Shown here: positions 49,318-60,397 of the stretch, piece by piece | Numbering within the stretch: the stretch's first letter is position 1 | Layout: each line of letters begins with the position of its first letter | NCBI GenBank assembly: GCA_949751835.1 | Contig: CATKHK010000041.1 | Location: 327,715 to 391,714, forward strand | Length of the DNA stretch: 64,000 bases | Source of the DNA: Blepharisma japonicum | Lineage: Eukaryota > Ciliophora > Heterotrichea > Heterotrichida > Blepharismidae | Direction: 5' to 3' | The notes under the pieces: model-generated | Told to the model about the DNA's origin: nothing | What the model saw: the letters and a program-made list of their open reading frames with translations, nothing else | The model's database searches: none | Position numbers and translations under genes: made by a program

Positions 49318-50425
49318 TTTTTATCACGTTAGTTCAATACAAAGATTATCAGCCATTAAGCTGACAAAAGAACTTTGACAATTATGAGTTTGTCTTTGAA
49401 ATTAAGAACTTAAATTTTGGCATTATATGATTTAATAAAAAAATATGTGAAATTTAAATTCTGATAAGATGGCTTAATAATTAAAATCTTTAAAAATAAT
49501 GTAGTTAATTTAATTTCCACTATTCAAAATTTTCGAGCCTTTATTAGAATCCAGAATGCAAATTGCAGATGTTTTGCAAGAGCTTACATCAAGTCATTTT
49601 TTTTGGTTATTTATAAGTTTTGACTCAAGCATTTTTTTTAATCTAATATTAGGATTCTACTTCTAGAAGTCTTCATGCTTGGCCTCACTTTGACATTTTA
49701 TAACAATCAAAATTATTTGGGATAGTTTCATGATGCTAACAGCCTTTGTTACTGTCGGTATCACTAACAAGACAATTAATATTAGCTCAAAAAATTGTCG
49801 TATTACTAGACTAAAACTTGTAATTTTCCTGGTGGAATCTGTATTTGGTAAAACAAGAGCATTAAAAAAGGCTAATACCTGAAAGAGAGGGTAAAGCTCC
49901 ATAAGTTGGCACTTCATATTACTAATCGCAAATTGGGTCAACTCTAATCCCCTCCGCCTCTGTGTGTTAGAAAAATCTTGCTCTTTCTTAAAGGGGATTT
50001 ATTTATATGTTTTACCATAACCAATATGAGCCAATGTTTTCTTTCTCTTTTTTTTGACATAAGTATTAATTTTAAAGTAATTTCATAAACTACCAGCATT
50101 TCAAAAAATTGGAATTAGAATGATAGTAGCTTGCTATTTTACAGAGAGAAATTTAAGAATGATTGGGAATATCTAAAAAATAAAATCAATGAATTGGAAA
50201 TTTATTAAATAAGCATCCTTTATAATAAATTTCTAATTCTAATAAAATTTATATTCAAAACCAAAAATTGTTTTTATTTTACTTCCCATTACCTAAAATA
50301 ATTTCTTTTCATTATTAAGGAAGACATTATCATTATTATTTTTGAATTCGCTGACTAGTGAGTATTTTATTATTTTTTCATTTAATAGATTTTCAACATA
50401 ATAATTCATTATAGAAAGAATTTAT
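49318..50425. other. Intergenic region upstream of the receptor pair
   Basis: 1.1 kb with no convincing gene. The minus strand is open from 49999 to 49663 and encodes a hydrophobic stretch (ELILIVLLVIPTV). Its only ATG lies well inside and there is no homologue in the window, so I treat it as chance or as a degraded membrane-protein fragment. The first part presumably contains the promoter of receptor copy 2. Confidence 0.4.
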
Positions 50426-52618
50426 TTATTTTTTAAGTCTTTTACGCCATTTAGATAAGATTTTTTTTTGGATAATACCTCTAGTTAAAAATTGCAAGAA
50501 GGACTGAATTGAACTTTCGTAGACTTTTAATAGCTTTCAATATTCTCGCATCAAATTTGGACAATCTTCGCTTAGTTGCTCAAGAGGGATGCTTTTTAAA
50601 ATCTCTTTAACTAAATATTGAGTTTTTAGTAGCTGATTTTTTTTATAAATTGAAAATTTCTGCTTGAAATTAACTTTATTTCTTTCTAATTCTAACTCAT
50701 TTATATTTTCTTCAATCATTGGAATCAAGAGGGAATTAATTCGGTTTATATATAATGCTGATTCAGGAATTTTATTAATAAGTTCTTTGTCTCAAATTTT
50801 TTGGTTGATGCACATTTGCAAGGCTGGAATAAACTTTTTATTGCTTATCATATTTCTGATGTCAATCTCAATTTCTTTAATGGTAACCAAAGCAAGTCTA
50901 TCAAAAGTATGCCTTCCTTTTTTGGGTAAATTCTTGACCATTTTTATGATTTTTGGAAGTTGTTTTGATTTCAGCAAATCTTTTCGATCTTCAAATTCAG
51001 CTCCAAAACACCTAAAATCTCACAAACATCGTTTTCTGATAACTTTAGGTAACATTTTTACAATAGGCCGGCATCTTTCTTTATCTATTTTTCCAGTTCA
51101 ATTTTTATTTCGCATTTCTAGTCTCTGGATAATGTCAAAATTTATATTTTCTGGTCCAATATATTCGAATATGAGTGAAATATCTTTGGCTCTCCTAAAG
51201 AATGAAATTATTATATCGTTATAATTAGGAAGATCTTCATCTAGGGCTTCTTCAACGAAAGTTTTCAATCTATCTACAATTTGCTCTCTATAATTATTAA
51301 CAAAATTAAATTTATCCATTTCTTGAAGTCTGAGAAAGTTCGAGAGAAAGGATTTCATATCATTTTTCTCCAATTGGCCTATTAATTTATCATAAACGTC
51401 TGCTATTAATTCATTATATTTTCCCTGATACTTATTATAAATGCTGGAAAAATTAAATAGCGTATTGTTTTTGGCATCTAAATTTATCATAAATAACTCA
51501 GTAACCCTAAGGCAAACCTCAAGATTTTTATCTAATTTTCTTATAAAAAATTCTTCCATTCTTTGAGATAATCTTATTTGCAGGCTTTTGAGCTGATTAA
51601 TGAATTCATTACCACCAATTTTACTAAATAATAATTCAAAATTAGCTAATTGGATCAAATCTTTGAAGTTACATAAAAATTTAGCATCATCTTCTAATGT
51701 TTCTTGGTTTCCAATTGGATTTTTTAATTTTTCTAAGATTAAGTATTCAAAATTGTGGTCATAGCACTTATATTTCAATTTTAATCATCTCTCCTCGAAT
51801 TTTCTTAGAATTTTAGAAGCTCTGCGATGAAATGACTTTATATTGTTGCATTGATTAACAAATTGCAAAAACTCATCATCTATACGAGGAGTATCCAAAT
51901 CGGGGGGCAGTTTCTTATAAATTTTTTTATCATTGTCAAGGCCAAACAGATGTTTTTTAAATTTAAGCTCCTCTAAAATTTTTATTTTGATATTTTTTTT
52001 TAATTGATGAGCATCCTCTCATTTATTAAATATTTTAGTTATACTTGCAAAATTGCTTTTTATTGTTTTATATATTGAAGGGAGCAACATAACATAATCA
52101 CCTGATACTTTTTCGTAAACAATTTCCTTTATTTTGCCTAAATACTTTGTAAATCTGTCATGATATTTATCAATTATGGTTTTATCGAATATTTCTGAAA
52201 TAGCTATTTCTTTAGTTGATTTATAAAGTAAAACGAAGGAAACTTTTTCGTCATCAAATACATTTTCAAGCAATCACTTTTTATTTGGTAAGTAGCTTTC
52301 TATCTTATTTCTTAGGTGAATAAAAATATCAGTAACACCTAAATTTAGTATCATTGTAGCAGGAGCTTTTTTAAGGATTTCGATGAGCTTAGTAAAAGGC
52401 TTCTCATAATCTTTAAAGTTACTTTCTTTTGCTTCTGATTCTAATCTTTGGATTTTTCTAATTCAATTCTTTGCTTTTTTAATATCTGAGTCGGCATTTA
52501 AGGATGAAGCTTTTAATTTGATACTCTTTTGAGCGTTACTTATTTTTCTTGCAAATTCATCTAATCCCTGATCATATTCTGTAGCTTTAGAATAAAAATC
52601 TTTGCCGCTGCTACTCAT
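50426..52618 (-). CDS. Large helical protein of unknown function
   Basis: The gene encodes 730 residues in one exon, starting MSSSGKDFYSKATEYDQGL at 52618 and ending at TAA (50426-50428). Several in-frame TGA codons are read as Trp, for example after MREY near 50538 and after FNK near 52020. The protein is hydrophilic, rich in Lys, Asn, Ile and Leu, and predicted by eye to be helical throughout, with heptad-like leucine spacing. There is no signal peptide, membrane helix, zinc motif or catalytic motif that I can identify. The overall look (long helical bundle, basic C terminus) resembles tethering-complex or scaffold subunits, but no family can be named. It is co-oriented with the Kelch gene upstream, separated by 339 bp. 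Confidence 0.75.
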
Positions 52619-52957
52619 AATAATCAATAAAATAAATTGTAGATTTTCCTAATTTCTCGTAGGGATTCAGCAACAGAATTAAAAATATTTCATGAAACTC
52701 TGCTATCTATGTAATTTAATAGCTAAAATTCCATTGGAAACCAATTAGAAGCCTAAAATTAAGACTATCTTAAATTTTTTTATAACGAGATAATTCACAA
52801 GCAATTAATTTATTTGAAGAGTATTCCATAAAATCAGTAATTTCAAAGGAAGATAATCAGCATGCAATAAAGCAAAGTTCTCCAAATACTTACAGGCAAA
52901 TATTCAATAGAAATAAATAATCTAAACAAAAATAAACTAAATTTTATTATTACTCAA
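52619..52957. other. Intergenic region, nothing recognised
   Basis: 339 AT-rich bases between two minus-strand genes; it should contain the promoter of the helical protein and the 3' end of the Kelch gene. No repeat or RNA feature is apparent. Confidence 0.4.
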
Positions 52958-55900
52958 TTAATTTTCGTCATGCTCAATCATTGTTTTTTCATCTAAGTTA
53001 AACACATAATATTTATCAGGATTTCTAATCCCAATAAATAATGATCTTTTATTGATTGAGCAATACAATTGAGCAGGATAGGGACTACTGATTATAGATT
53101 TTCCAACTTGTTTCCAAACTGCATAGTCTCCAACTTCGCTTTCATATATAGAACTACCACATTCAAGTAAATAAAACCTTCCTGTGTCAATCAAGATTTT
53201 TCTTTTGAATTTTTCAAACTCAAAAGGCACTCTTCAGAAAAAGTTGCCTTCAATTGAATACTGCAAAATATGTTGGCTTTCAAATCCAACAATCAAGATA
53301 TTTTTATTGTAAATGATGCAGTGGCACCCACCATCGGGCTGTGGTAGTGGATTTAATCTAATTCATTTATTTAGCTCCAAATCAAATCTCTGTGATAAGG
53401 TTATTGACTCAAAATGTTCTGCCACTCCTCCAAAGCAGTAAATATTATTTTCAAAATAAATAGAAGAAGAGAAATAGCATGGAGTTCCAGATGGCAGAAT
53501 TCGAATCCTTCAACTTTTGCAATCAATTATCAGCGAAAGTCCAGAAAGCGGATTTTTCCCCCCAAAGCAAAATAACTCACAATTTGGAAGCTTGCATACA
53601 CATGCACAATGATCTAGCAATACTGGAGTATCCAGTTCTCTCTCGTCTTCTTTATTATTTTCAGTGTCATAAATAAAAAGATAAGTTTTGTTTTCGACTT
53701 CCTTAGTAAGATAAATGAAGTTATCTTGGTTGAAGTCGTTAATATAGCAATTGTAAATGTCTTCGTCACTATTTATCTCCTCGTCAGATGGCGAACTTTC
53801 TTCACTTGAAGTTGCGAATTTTTCCCCTTTGATTATCGTTGAGATTGGAAGATGATGACTTTCAAGGATTGAGTCCTTTATAGGCTTTTGTTTCAAACCT
53901 TTAAAAGGATTAGGCAGCAGACCAATAAGAGGGTCTGCTTCGTCTGTGTTTTTCGGTTTTGTTTCATGTTTTTTATTTTTAATTGCTTTTTCTTTCTTCT
54001 CTACCTTCTTAACTGACTCAGAAATAGGTACTTTTTCTTCTTCATCATTAATCAGCATTTCCTTCAAGTTTGTTGTTATATTCTCTTCTTCATTATTAAT
54101 CGGCATTTCCTTTAAGCTTGCTTTTATATAGATTCCTCCTTTATTGAATAAATAAGACATTTGAACAGCGTAAGTAGATATTGAGTTTGCTATTTGCTTC
54201 CATTTGCTCTCATCACCAACTTCGCTTTCATAAATCAGACCATTACACTCTATCAAAACTAGTCTCTCTGCACTTATCAGGATTTTTTTTTGGTTTTCAG
54301 CAAATTCATAAGGGATTGTCCTGAAGGAGTCACTATCAATTGAATATCATAAAAGATTTTTATTATAAAACCCTGAGATCACAATATTATCTTTGAATAT
54401 CACAGAATTGCAGAGCCTATCAACTTTTGGCAGCGGGTTCAATTTGATTCATCGATTTTCACTTAAATCATATTTCTCTGAGAGGGGCAAAGCCTTAGCA
54501 TTATTGTCCTTCCCCCCAAAGCAATAGACGCTATTTTTATAAAAGATAGCTGATGAATAGCAACAAGGTGTTCCAGATGGTAGGGGGCGAGCTAAATAAT
54601 TTTTATCAATTATCAAAGTAACCCCAGAGGGCGGATCTCGCTTTCCAAAACAGAATAACTCACCATTAGGAAGTTCAGCAATGCATGATCCATGATTTAA
54701 TTTCTCTTGAGGATTCAATAATTTCACTTCTTCCTGGCCACTTTTAAAGTCATAAACTATTAAATTAGTTCCATTAGTAGCATCATAAATAAGGTAAAGA
54801 GTTTGTGGGGAAACATTTATTTTTTCTTGATTATCTTGTCTAAGTGCTGTTAGATATAAAGCAGAACTCTGATTTCTGAAAGTGCGCCAGACTTTATGAG
54901 ATCTCTATCAGTTCTCAAATATTTTTTATTGTCAAAAATAGCAGTGTCTTCAGATTTTAACTCTTTAAGGTTATACAGCTGATAAGCAGTTATTCAATTG
55001 AACTGGCTTTGAGAATTTTTGATTTTATCTAATTTTTTTTGGAAAGATTCTTTAGCTAAATTAAGCTGAAAATTAAGGGAATCTGCTTGATTTTGGATTT
55101 TTAGCTGAACCTCTTTATTTAAATCTTCGATATTTTCAAGGGTTTTTTTATTCTCTTCATCCAAACCAGAAATAGTATGGTTTACTTTCGATAGGCAATC
55201 ATAGATATCATTATGTTTCTTATTGAACTCTTCAAGTAGGCTTTGATTTTTAAAGTTTCAGTCATCAAATTTTGCTTTGTTTTTATCATTATCATCGGCC
55301 AGACCAGAAATAGATTTATTTACAATTAAAAACTTATCGTTGGCTTCGCTTATCTGCCTATTGAGATCATCTATAACTGGATTCAGCAGAGAATTAAATA
55401 ATTTTGTTTGATTTTCAATTTTGTTTTGGATTTCTTTATTTAATTCTTCAATTGCTAATTTATTCTTATCATTCTCATAGACCAGGCCAGAAATGGATTG
55501 ATTTACATTTTTAAGCTTATCTTTGAGTTCGATTAGCTGATTATTAAGATCATCTATAGCTGAATTCAGCAGAGAATGAAATAACTTTGCTTGACTTTCA
55601 ATTTTTGTTTGGAATTCTTTATTTAAATCTTCAACTTTTGCTTTGCTCTTACCGTTCTCATCTAATAGACTAGAAATAGATTGATTAACATTTAAAAATT
55701 TATCGTCGACTTTGTTTAGGTTCTTATTGAGATCATCTATAGCTGAATTTAACTGAGAATTAAATAATTTTGTTTGAATATCAATTTTGATTTGAATTTC
55801 TTTATTTAATTCTTCAAAATTTGCTTTGTTCTTATTATTCTCATCTTCCAGGCCAGAAATAGATTTATGTAGCTTTACGAGGTTATCATTAGCTAATCTG

Positions 55901-56496
55901 CCATGATCTTCTAGTCCGTTTTCTATACTAAGCAATCTTCTATTTAAATAAATTTCAAATTTGTCTTTAACAAAGCACTCAATCATTCTCTGAATTTCCT
56001 CGCTCAATCCACAAAACAGTTTTAGGTTACTATGAGATTCTGGGTTTATTGGAATCATTGTTTTAATCATTTCAATGGCAGCATCAGGCTGTAAAGTCAA
56101 TAGCTTCAGCAATGGGTCTTGCTCTCGTTTTGATATTTTCTGAGTTTTGGAAATATTCTCAAAGCAATTTGATATTACCCTTAAATCAATATTTAGCTTT
56201 TCTATGCTTTCTTTAAGGCTATCTTGTGAGCTCCAAATGCTTTGGCTAAAGGAATTAAGCATCTTTTTCTTTATTTTCTCTTTTTTAGACTTTGCTTTAG
56301 CTAGGAGTTCAATGATTGCATGCTTGGTTTCTTCATTTGGGGAGAGATAAATGCATTCAAAGTTATGAAACCTATTGGAAAATTTAAGATGTTTTCCTAG
56401 ATGCACTTCGCATATGTAAGTTTCAGGAGATGAACATTGGCATACATATTCAATATCAAGTTCGCAGTCTGGATCGAAGCATCTATTATCCGCCAT
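52958..56496 (-). CDS. B-box-like zinc / coiled-coil / double Kelch-like protein
   Basis: The gene encodes about 1,173 residues, start MADNRCFDPDC at 56496, stop TAA, assuming one 17-nt intron at 54876-54892. Residues 6-48 form a B-box-like zinc site (C-x4-C-x7-C-x-C-x7-C-x2-H-x3-H-x7-H). Residues about 50-200 form a helical module shared with the neighbouring TPR proteins. Residues 212-500 are coiled coil built of 61-residue repeats (SISGL..EN...ELNKEIQ). Two Kelch-like beta-propeller regions follow, with the matching blocks LPNGELFCFG, LPSGTPC, SSAIFYKNSVYCFGG and NRWIKLNPLP, separated by a charged Lys/Glu/Ser linker. The plan is like TRIM-type or actin-associated Kelch scaffolds, without a RING finger. 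It is divergent from the TPR gene at 56820. In-frame TGA codons encode Trp at conserved Kelch positions. Confidence 0.8.
54876..54892 (-). other. Candidate 17-nt intron or frameshift in the Kelch gene
   Basis: On the gene strand the sequence is GTCTGGCGCACTTTCAG. Upstream coding runs to ...RTDRDLIK and downstream coding resumes with NQSSALYLTALRQ in another frame; without removal the first frame ends at TAA shortly after. GT-AG ends and exact frame repair support an intron. It lacks the GTA...TATTTAG signature of the 15-nt introns, so a frameshift or sequencing error is possible. Confidence 0.5.
55130..55863 (-). repeat. 61-residue (183-bp) coiled-coil repeats in the Kelch gene
   Basis: Repeats beginning with S-I-S-G/S-L start at residues 212, 273, 334 and 395, with a shorter fifth one from about 441. 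Each contains E-E/D-L-N-K-E-x-Q...K-L-F-x-S-x-L-N...DDLN. The constant 61-residue spacing shows expansion of a coiled-coil segment by tandem duplication. Confidence 0.8.
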
Positions 56497-56819
56497 ATTT
56501 ATAGAATTCAGAATTCTGCTCTACCTTTATCAACAAGCAAAATATAATCAAACAGTATTTTGGTAAAATTAAGATTTAAATAGAAGAGTGATCCTAAATA
56601 TGTTTTAAGGCTTATATCATAAGCCTTTCCTCTTAGCAAGAGTTCAAAATGAATTATAAAATAAATGGATTAATAGTTGAGCCAAGCTTTTCTTAGAGAT
56701 AATCATAACTTTTTTATCTAAATTAAGCTTGCAATAACTGTTATAAGATTTCATATAATCTGATGTCTAATATAATTGACTTAGGAGTCTAAATTTAATG
56801 GAAATATAATTGTAAGAAT
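56497..56819. promoter_or_regulatory. Divergent promoter region; its TPR-side half is duplicated at 61874-62126
   Basis: 323 bp between the divergent starts of the Kelch and TPR genes. The stretch from about 56571 to 56819 reappears as its reverse complement at 61874-62126, next to the start codon of the second TPR gene. The copied DNA therefore included the 5' flank. Conserved blocks include AGAAGAGTGATCCTAAATAT and the last 50 bases before the ATG. Promoter function is inferred from position and conservation. Confidence 0.55.
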
Positions 56820-58499
56820 ATGAGCACCATCAAATGCGATTGGACAAAATGCGACCGAGAACCTGAGTTTTCATGCAACTGCGCTTCCATTGATAAGTAT
56901 TTTTGCAGAGAACACTGTGGGAGTCATTGCATATCTAGTAAAGGACCTCATGATCCCATCTCATTATTTTATGAGCCTGTTGAAGGTACAAAAGAAGCGA
57001 TCCTTAGCTTTCTTGAAGAAGAAAAATCAAAAATTGAGGAAACAAGAGCTAATATAATCGCTTCTTTTTCTCAAACTCTTTGCTGTCATCAAAATATCCT
57101 TGCACAAGTTTTAAAAGAAATTGACTCTTATTCTACAAAAATTGGCAATTATGTTGAAAAAATCTGGATAACACAAAATCTATCAAGACTGGAGAAAGAT
57201 CCATCTTTAAATTTGTTAGCTTTACAATCAAATGAAGCTATCGATAAAGTTAGAGCAATTTTTATAGCAAGATCAAATAATAACATAATGTTATTTTGCA
57301 ATATAGAAAGTCAAATTGATTCAATTATCAAGAGCTTCTATGAAGAAAAGTCTAAATTTATTTCAAATGAAAAGCATTGTGAATTAAAAAGCAATCTTAA
57401 AGAAGGAATGAATTTTAAGAATGAAGGGGAAAATTTACAGCGAACACTAGACAAGTATAAAGAAGCTATCAGAATTGATCCAAATGATGCTGATGCATAC
57501 AAAAGCATAGGAGATATCTTCTATAATGAAAAGAGATATGAAGAAGCAGTAAAACATTACAACGATGCAATTAGAATCAATCCAAATTATGCACTTTATT
57601 ATACAAGTAAAGGAAATGCTCTAAATGAGTTAGGGTGAAGAGAAGAAGCTATAGAATGCCATAAAGAAGCTATCAGAATTGATCCAAATAATGCATATGC
57701 ATACAATGGCATAGGACTTATCTTCTATAATGAAAAGAGAAATGAAGAAGCAGTAAAACATTACAACGATGCAATTAGAATCAATCCAAATGGTGCAAAT
57801 TATTATTATAATAAAGGAAATGCTCTTAAAGTGTTAGGCAGAAGAGAAGAAGCTATGGAATGCTATAAAGAAGCTATCAGAATTGATCCAAATAATGCTG
57901 ATGCATACACAGGCATAGGAATTATCTTAAAAAATGAAAATAAATATGAAGAAGCAATAAAACATTTTAACGATGCAATTAGAATCAATCCAAATTATGC
58001 AACATATTATAGAAATAAAGGAAATGCTCTTAGAGAGTTAGATAGAAGAGAAGAAGCTATGGAATGTTATAAAGAAGCTATCAGAATTGATCCAAATCAT
58101 TATTTTGCATACAATGGCATAGGAATTATCTTAAAAAATGAAAATAGATATGAAGAAGCAGTAAAACATTACAACGATGCAATTAGAATCAATCCAAATT
58201 ATGGACTTTATTATATAAATAAAGGAGATGCTCTAGATGAGTTAGGCAGAAGAGAAGAAGCTATGGAATGCTATAAAGAAGCTATCAGAATTGATCCAAA
58301 TAATGCACCTCTATACAATTGCATAGGACTTATCTTCTATAATGAAAAGAGATATGAAGAAGCAGTAAAACATTTTAACGATGCAATTAGAATCAATCCA
58401 ATTTATGCAGATTATTATAAAAATAAAGGATTAGCTCTGGAGGAGCTAGGCAGATTAGAAGAAGCTATGGAATGCTTTAGCATAGCTAAAAATTTATAA
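56820..58499 (+). CDS. B-box-like zinc / TPR-repeat protein A
   Basis: The gene encodes 559 residues and ends at TAA; one in-frame TGA (57636-57638) is read as Trp at a site where other repeats have Arg. Residues about 6-50 carry a B-box-like zinc pattern (CDWTKC...CNC...CREHC...HC). Residues 50-200 form the helical module shared with the Kelch protein. From about residue 210, ten TPR-type helix pairs alternate as AIRIDPN and AIRINPN forms, in 68-residue doublets. TPR arrays bind peptide ligands or partner proteins, so a scaffold role is likely; these very regular consensus repeats resemble TPR proteins common in ciliates and bacteria. It is a close paralogue of the genes at 60398-61873 and 62758-64000. 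Its 3' flank resembles that of the latter. Confidence 0.9.
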
Positions 58500-58760
58500 A
58501 ATGTATTAATCTTATCAATAATAAAATATCTCTTCCTAATTAATTATATATATATTTATTAAAATTAGCAGTTTCAGAAACAAACTTTATTTTTAAAATA
58601 AAAGCTCAAAAGAAATGAATCTGTTTATAAAAATAGAGCTAAGAATAAGGCAACCCTTTCAAATGAACTCAAATGACTTTTAATCCTAAATGATGCCCTT
58701 TACTCTGCAGCTAAACAGCTATTGCGTATAGGACTAGTATTTCAAGGATAGTACATAGGA
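58500..58760 (+). repeat. 3' flank of TPR gene A, copied at 62490-62757
   Basis: The sequence after the TAA, with blocks such as ATGAATCTGTTTATAAAA, TGCCCTTTACTCTGCAG and ATTTCAAGGATAG, recurs in reverse complement downstream of TPR gene C. The two genes were thus duplicated with about 260 bp of 3' DNA. Confidence 0.75.
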
Positions 58761-58914
58761 GAAAATCTTTAAATCAATGATGAAATGGAAAATTGCTGAA
58801 ATAAACTTAAAGGGTTAAAATATGTTTGAGTGATTAAAATAAGTGTCATATTTAAAATTTTCTGATTAACTTTTTTTATTCAAATCGAAATTGTAGTAAT
58901 TAGCATTCTTCAAG

Positions 58915-59270
58915 TCTGCAACATCAATGTATATTCCTCCTTTATTGTATAAACAATGCACGTGATCAGGAATATAATCGATTGCTGAGTCTGCTATTCA
59001 TCTCCAATTCGTGTAACTTCCTCTTTCTTTTTGCAAACTCATAAGGAATTGCCGAGAAAGAGTCGATATCAATTGAGAATAGTCAAAGAATTCTATTACT
59101 AAATCCAGACATCAAAATCTTCCCATCAAATATTATGCTATTGCACATTTGATCAGCTTTTGGCATTGGAGTTAATTGAATTCATCAATTTCGATCCAAA
59201 TCAAATCTACTAGATAGAGTTAAGTATTCATAATCATCCCTCCAAAGCAACAGACACTTTTTTGAAATAG
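58915..59270 (-). pseudogene. Decayed Kelch-domain fragment
   Basis: The minus strand encodes a CFGG turn, then SSRFDLDRNWWIQLTPMPKA, DQMCNSIIFDGKILMSGF, SIDIDSFSAIPYEFAK and, after a frame change and a deletion, GSYTNWRWIADS...LYNKGGIYID. In order these match the Kelch gene (SEKYDLSENRWIKLNPLPKV, RLCNSVIFKDN, SIDSDSFRTIPYEFAE, ESKWKQIANS, LFNKGGIYI). The fragment has no start, lacks the rest of the domain and is frameshifted. Confidence 0.75.
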
Positions 59271-59384
59271 ATATTTCCGAACGATATACTCTCTTCCAAG
59301 AGGTTTCAGGTAAGTTACTAGGCACAGAAATATAAAATTAAAATGTTTAGAGGAAACCCAAGAAATGCAATTTTTTATTTAAAT

Positions 59385-60200
59385 AATAATAAATCATCAT
59401 GCACAACATCTATGCAGGTTGCAGGTGTGACGCAGTCGCATCTTTGACTATCCAATATAGGCCTTTGCAGATATCCCTAAGGCAAGACTTTTGCTCCATA
59501 ATGATGCGTCATGCATGCTAAATCATGCTTTAAGGAAATAAGCTGGTTATCTGAATAAGATCATCATGATTCACCATATTTAACATCCTAGAAATTATGG
59601 CAGCAAAAATGAAGAAGTCTTGTATTAAGTGAAATTTATTCATCATGCAGGTACAGGTGTGACACAGCTTCATATTTGAAAATCCAATATCAGTCTATGC
59701 AGAATTCGCTAATCCATACAACCTACAAGTATACATAGCTGTGCATTAAAATTAAATTTCTGTTAGAAAAAATGCAAATATCAGGCTGCAAAGACATTTA
59801 TAATAAAAGCCATATAAATTGTATCGCATTTAAAACCAATAAATTTAGCATCTGAATTAAGGCATCATTATTCACCAAACACGACATGCTGAATGAAATC
59901 AAAGCAAGTGAAGGTCTTGAACTACAATATGCTTCAATTTATGCTGGTACATTCTTCAGGTGTAACGCAATCTCATTATTGAAATAATTATTCATCATGC
60001 ACAACATTAATGCAGGTTGCTGGTGTGATGCAGTTGCACCTTTGAAAATCCAAATCTTAGCCTGCGCAGAATTCACTAAAGCTGAAGGCTTGTCCCTTAA
60101 TGATGTGCCAGGTATTCTACATTGTGTTTTGAGCAAATAAATTCACATAAATTAAATGTCAGCTACAAAAATGAAATCAGCCTTATAGAGATATTACAGC
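59385..60200. repeat. Cluster of diverged non-coding repeats
   Basis: Three related blocks start near 59391, 59637 and 59985. Shared pieces are CATCATGCA, then CAGGTTGCAGGTGTGACGCAG or close variants, TTTGAAAATCCAATAT and TGCAGAATTC. A weaker partial block lies near 59940. Between them, CATCATGATTCACCA and CATCATTATTCACCA suggest a longer unit of roughly 250-350 bp. No frame is conserved among the copies. The origin is unknown: decayed gene fragments, a MITE-like element or an RNA gene family are all possible. Confidence 0.55.
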
Positions 60201-60397
60201 TAAGAAAAAATGGGCAAGTCTCTAAAGAATGTGGATTGTGCAAGCAAAATTGAACACGTTCAAGTCATCATTAATTGCTATATTTTAAAATTATTAAAAA
60301 TTTGTAGCTTTAACTGCTAAATTTTAATAAATCTATATAATATTATAAATAAAAGGGATCTGATAAAATTTATTTATTTTTGATAAGATTAAACAAT

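Larger units (their letters stand above)
58500..60397. other. 1.9 kb region with duplicated flank, Kelch relic and a repeat cluster
   Basis: There is no intact gene. The first 260 bp are homologous to 62490-62757, the flank downstream of TPR gene C. A decayed Kelch fragment lies at about 58915-59270 (-). A diverged repeat cluster occupies about 59385-60200. The last 100 bp match the AT-rich 3' flank of the other TPR genes. Confidence 0.6.

Noticed and set aside
49663-49999. Possible small hydrophobic protein on the minus strand
   Set aside because: No ATG near the start of the frame, no homologue in the window and atypical composition. It could be a degraded fragment but is not supported as a gene.
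53479-53676. Plus-strand frame inside the Kelch gene
   Set aside because: Antisense shadow of the second Kelch domain, which has matching motifs in the sense strand and in two relics.
59939-60136. 65-codon minus-strand frame in the repeat cluster
   Set aside because: The frame is not kept in the other copies of the repeat, so it is not a conserved protein.
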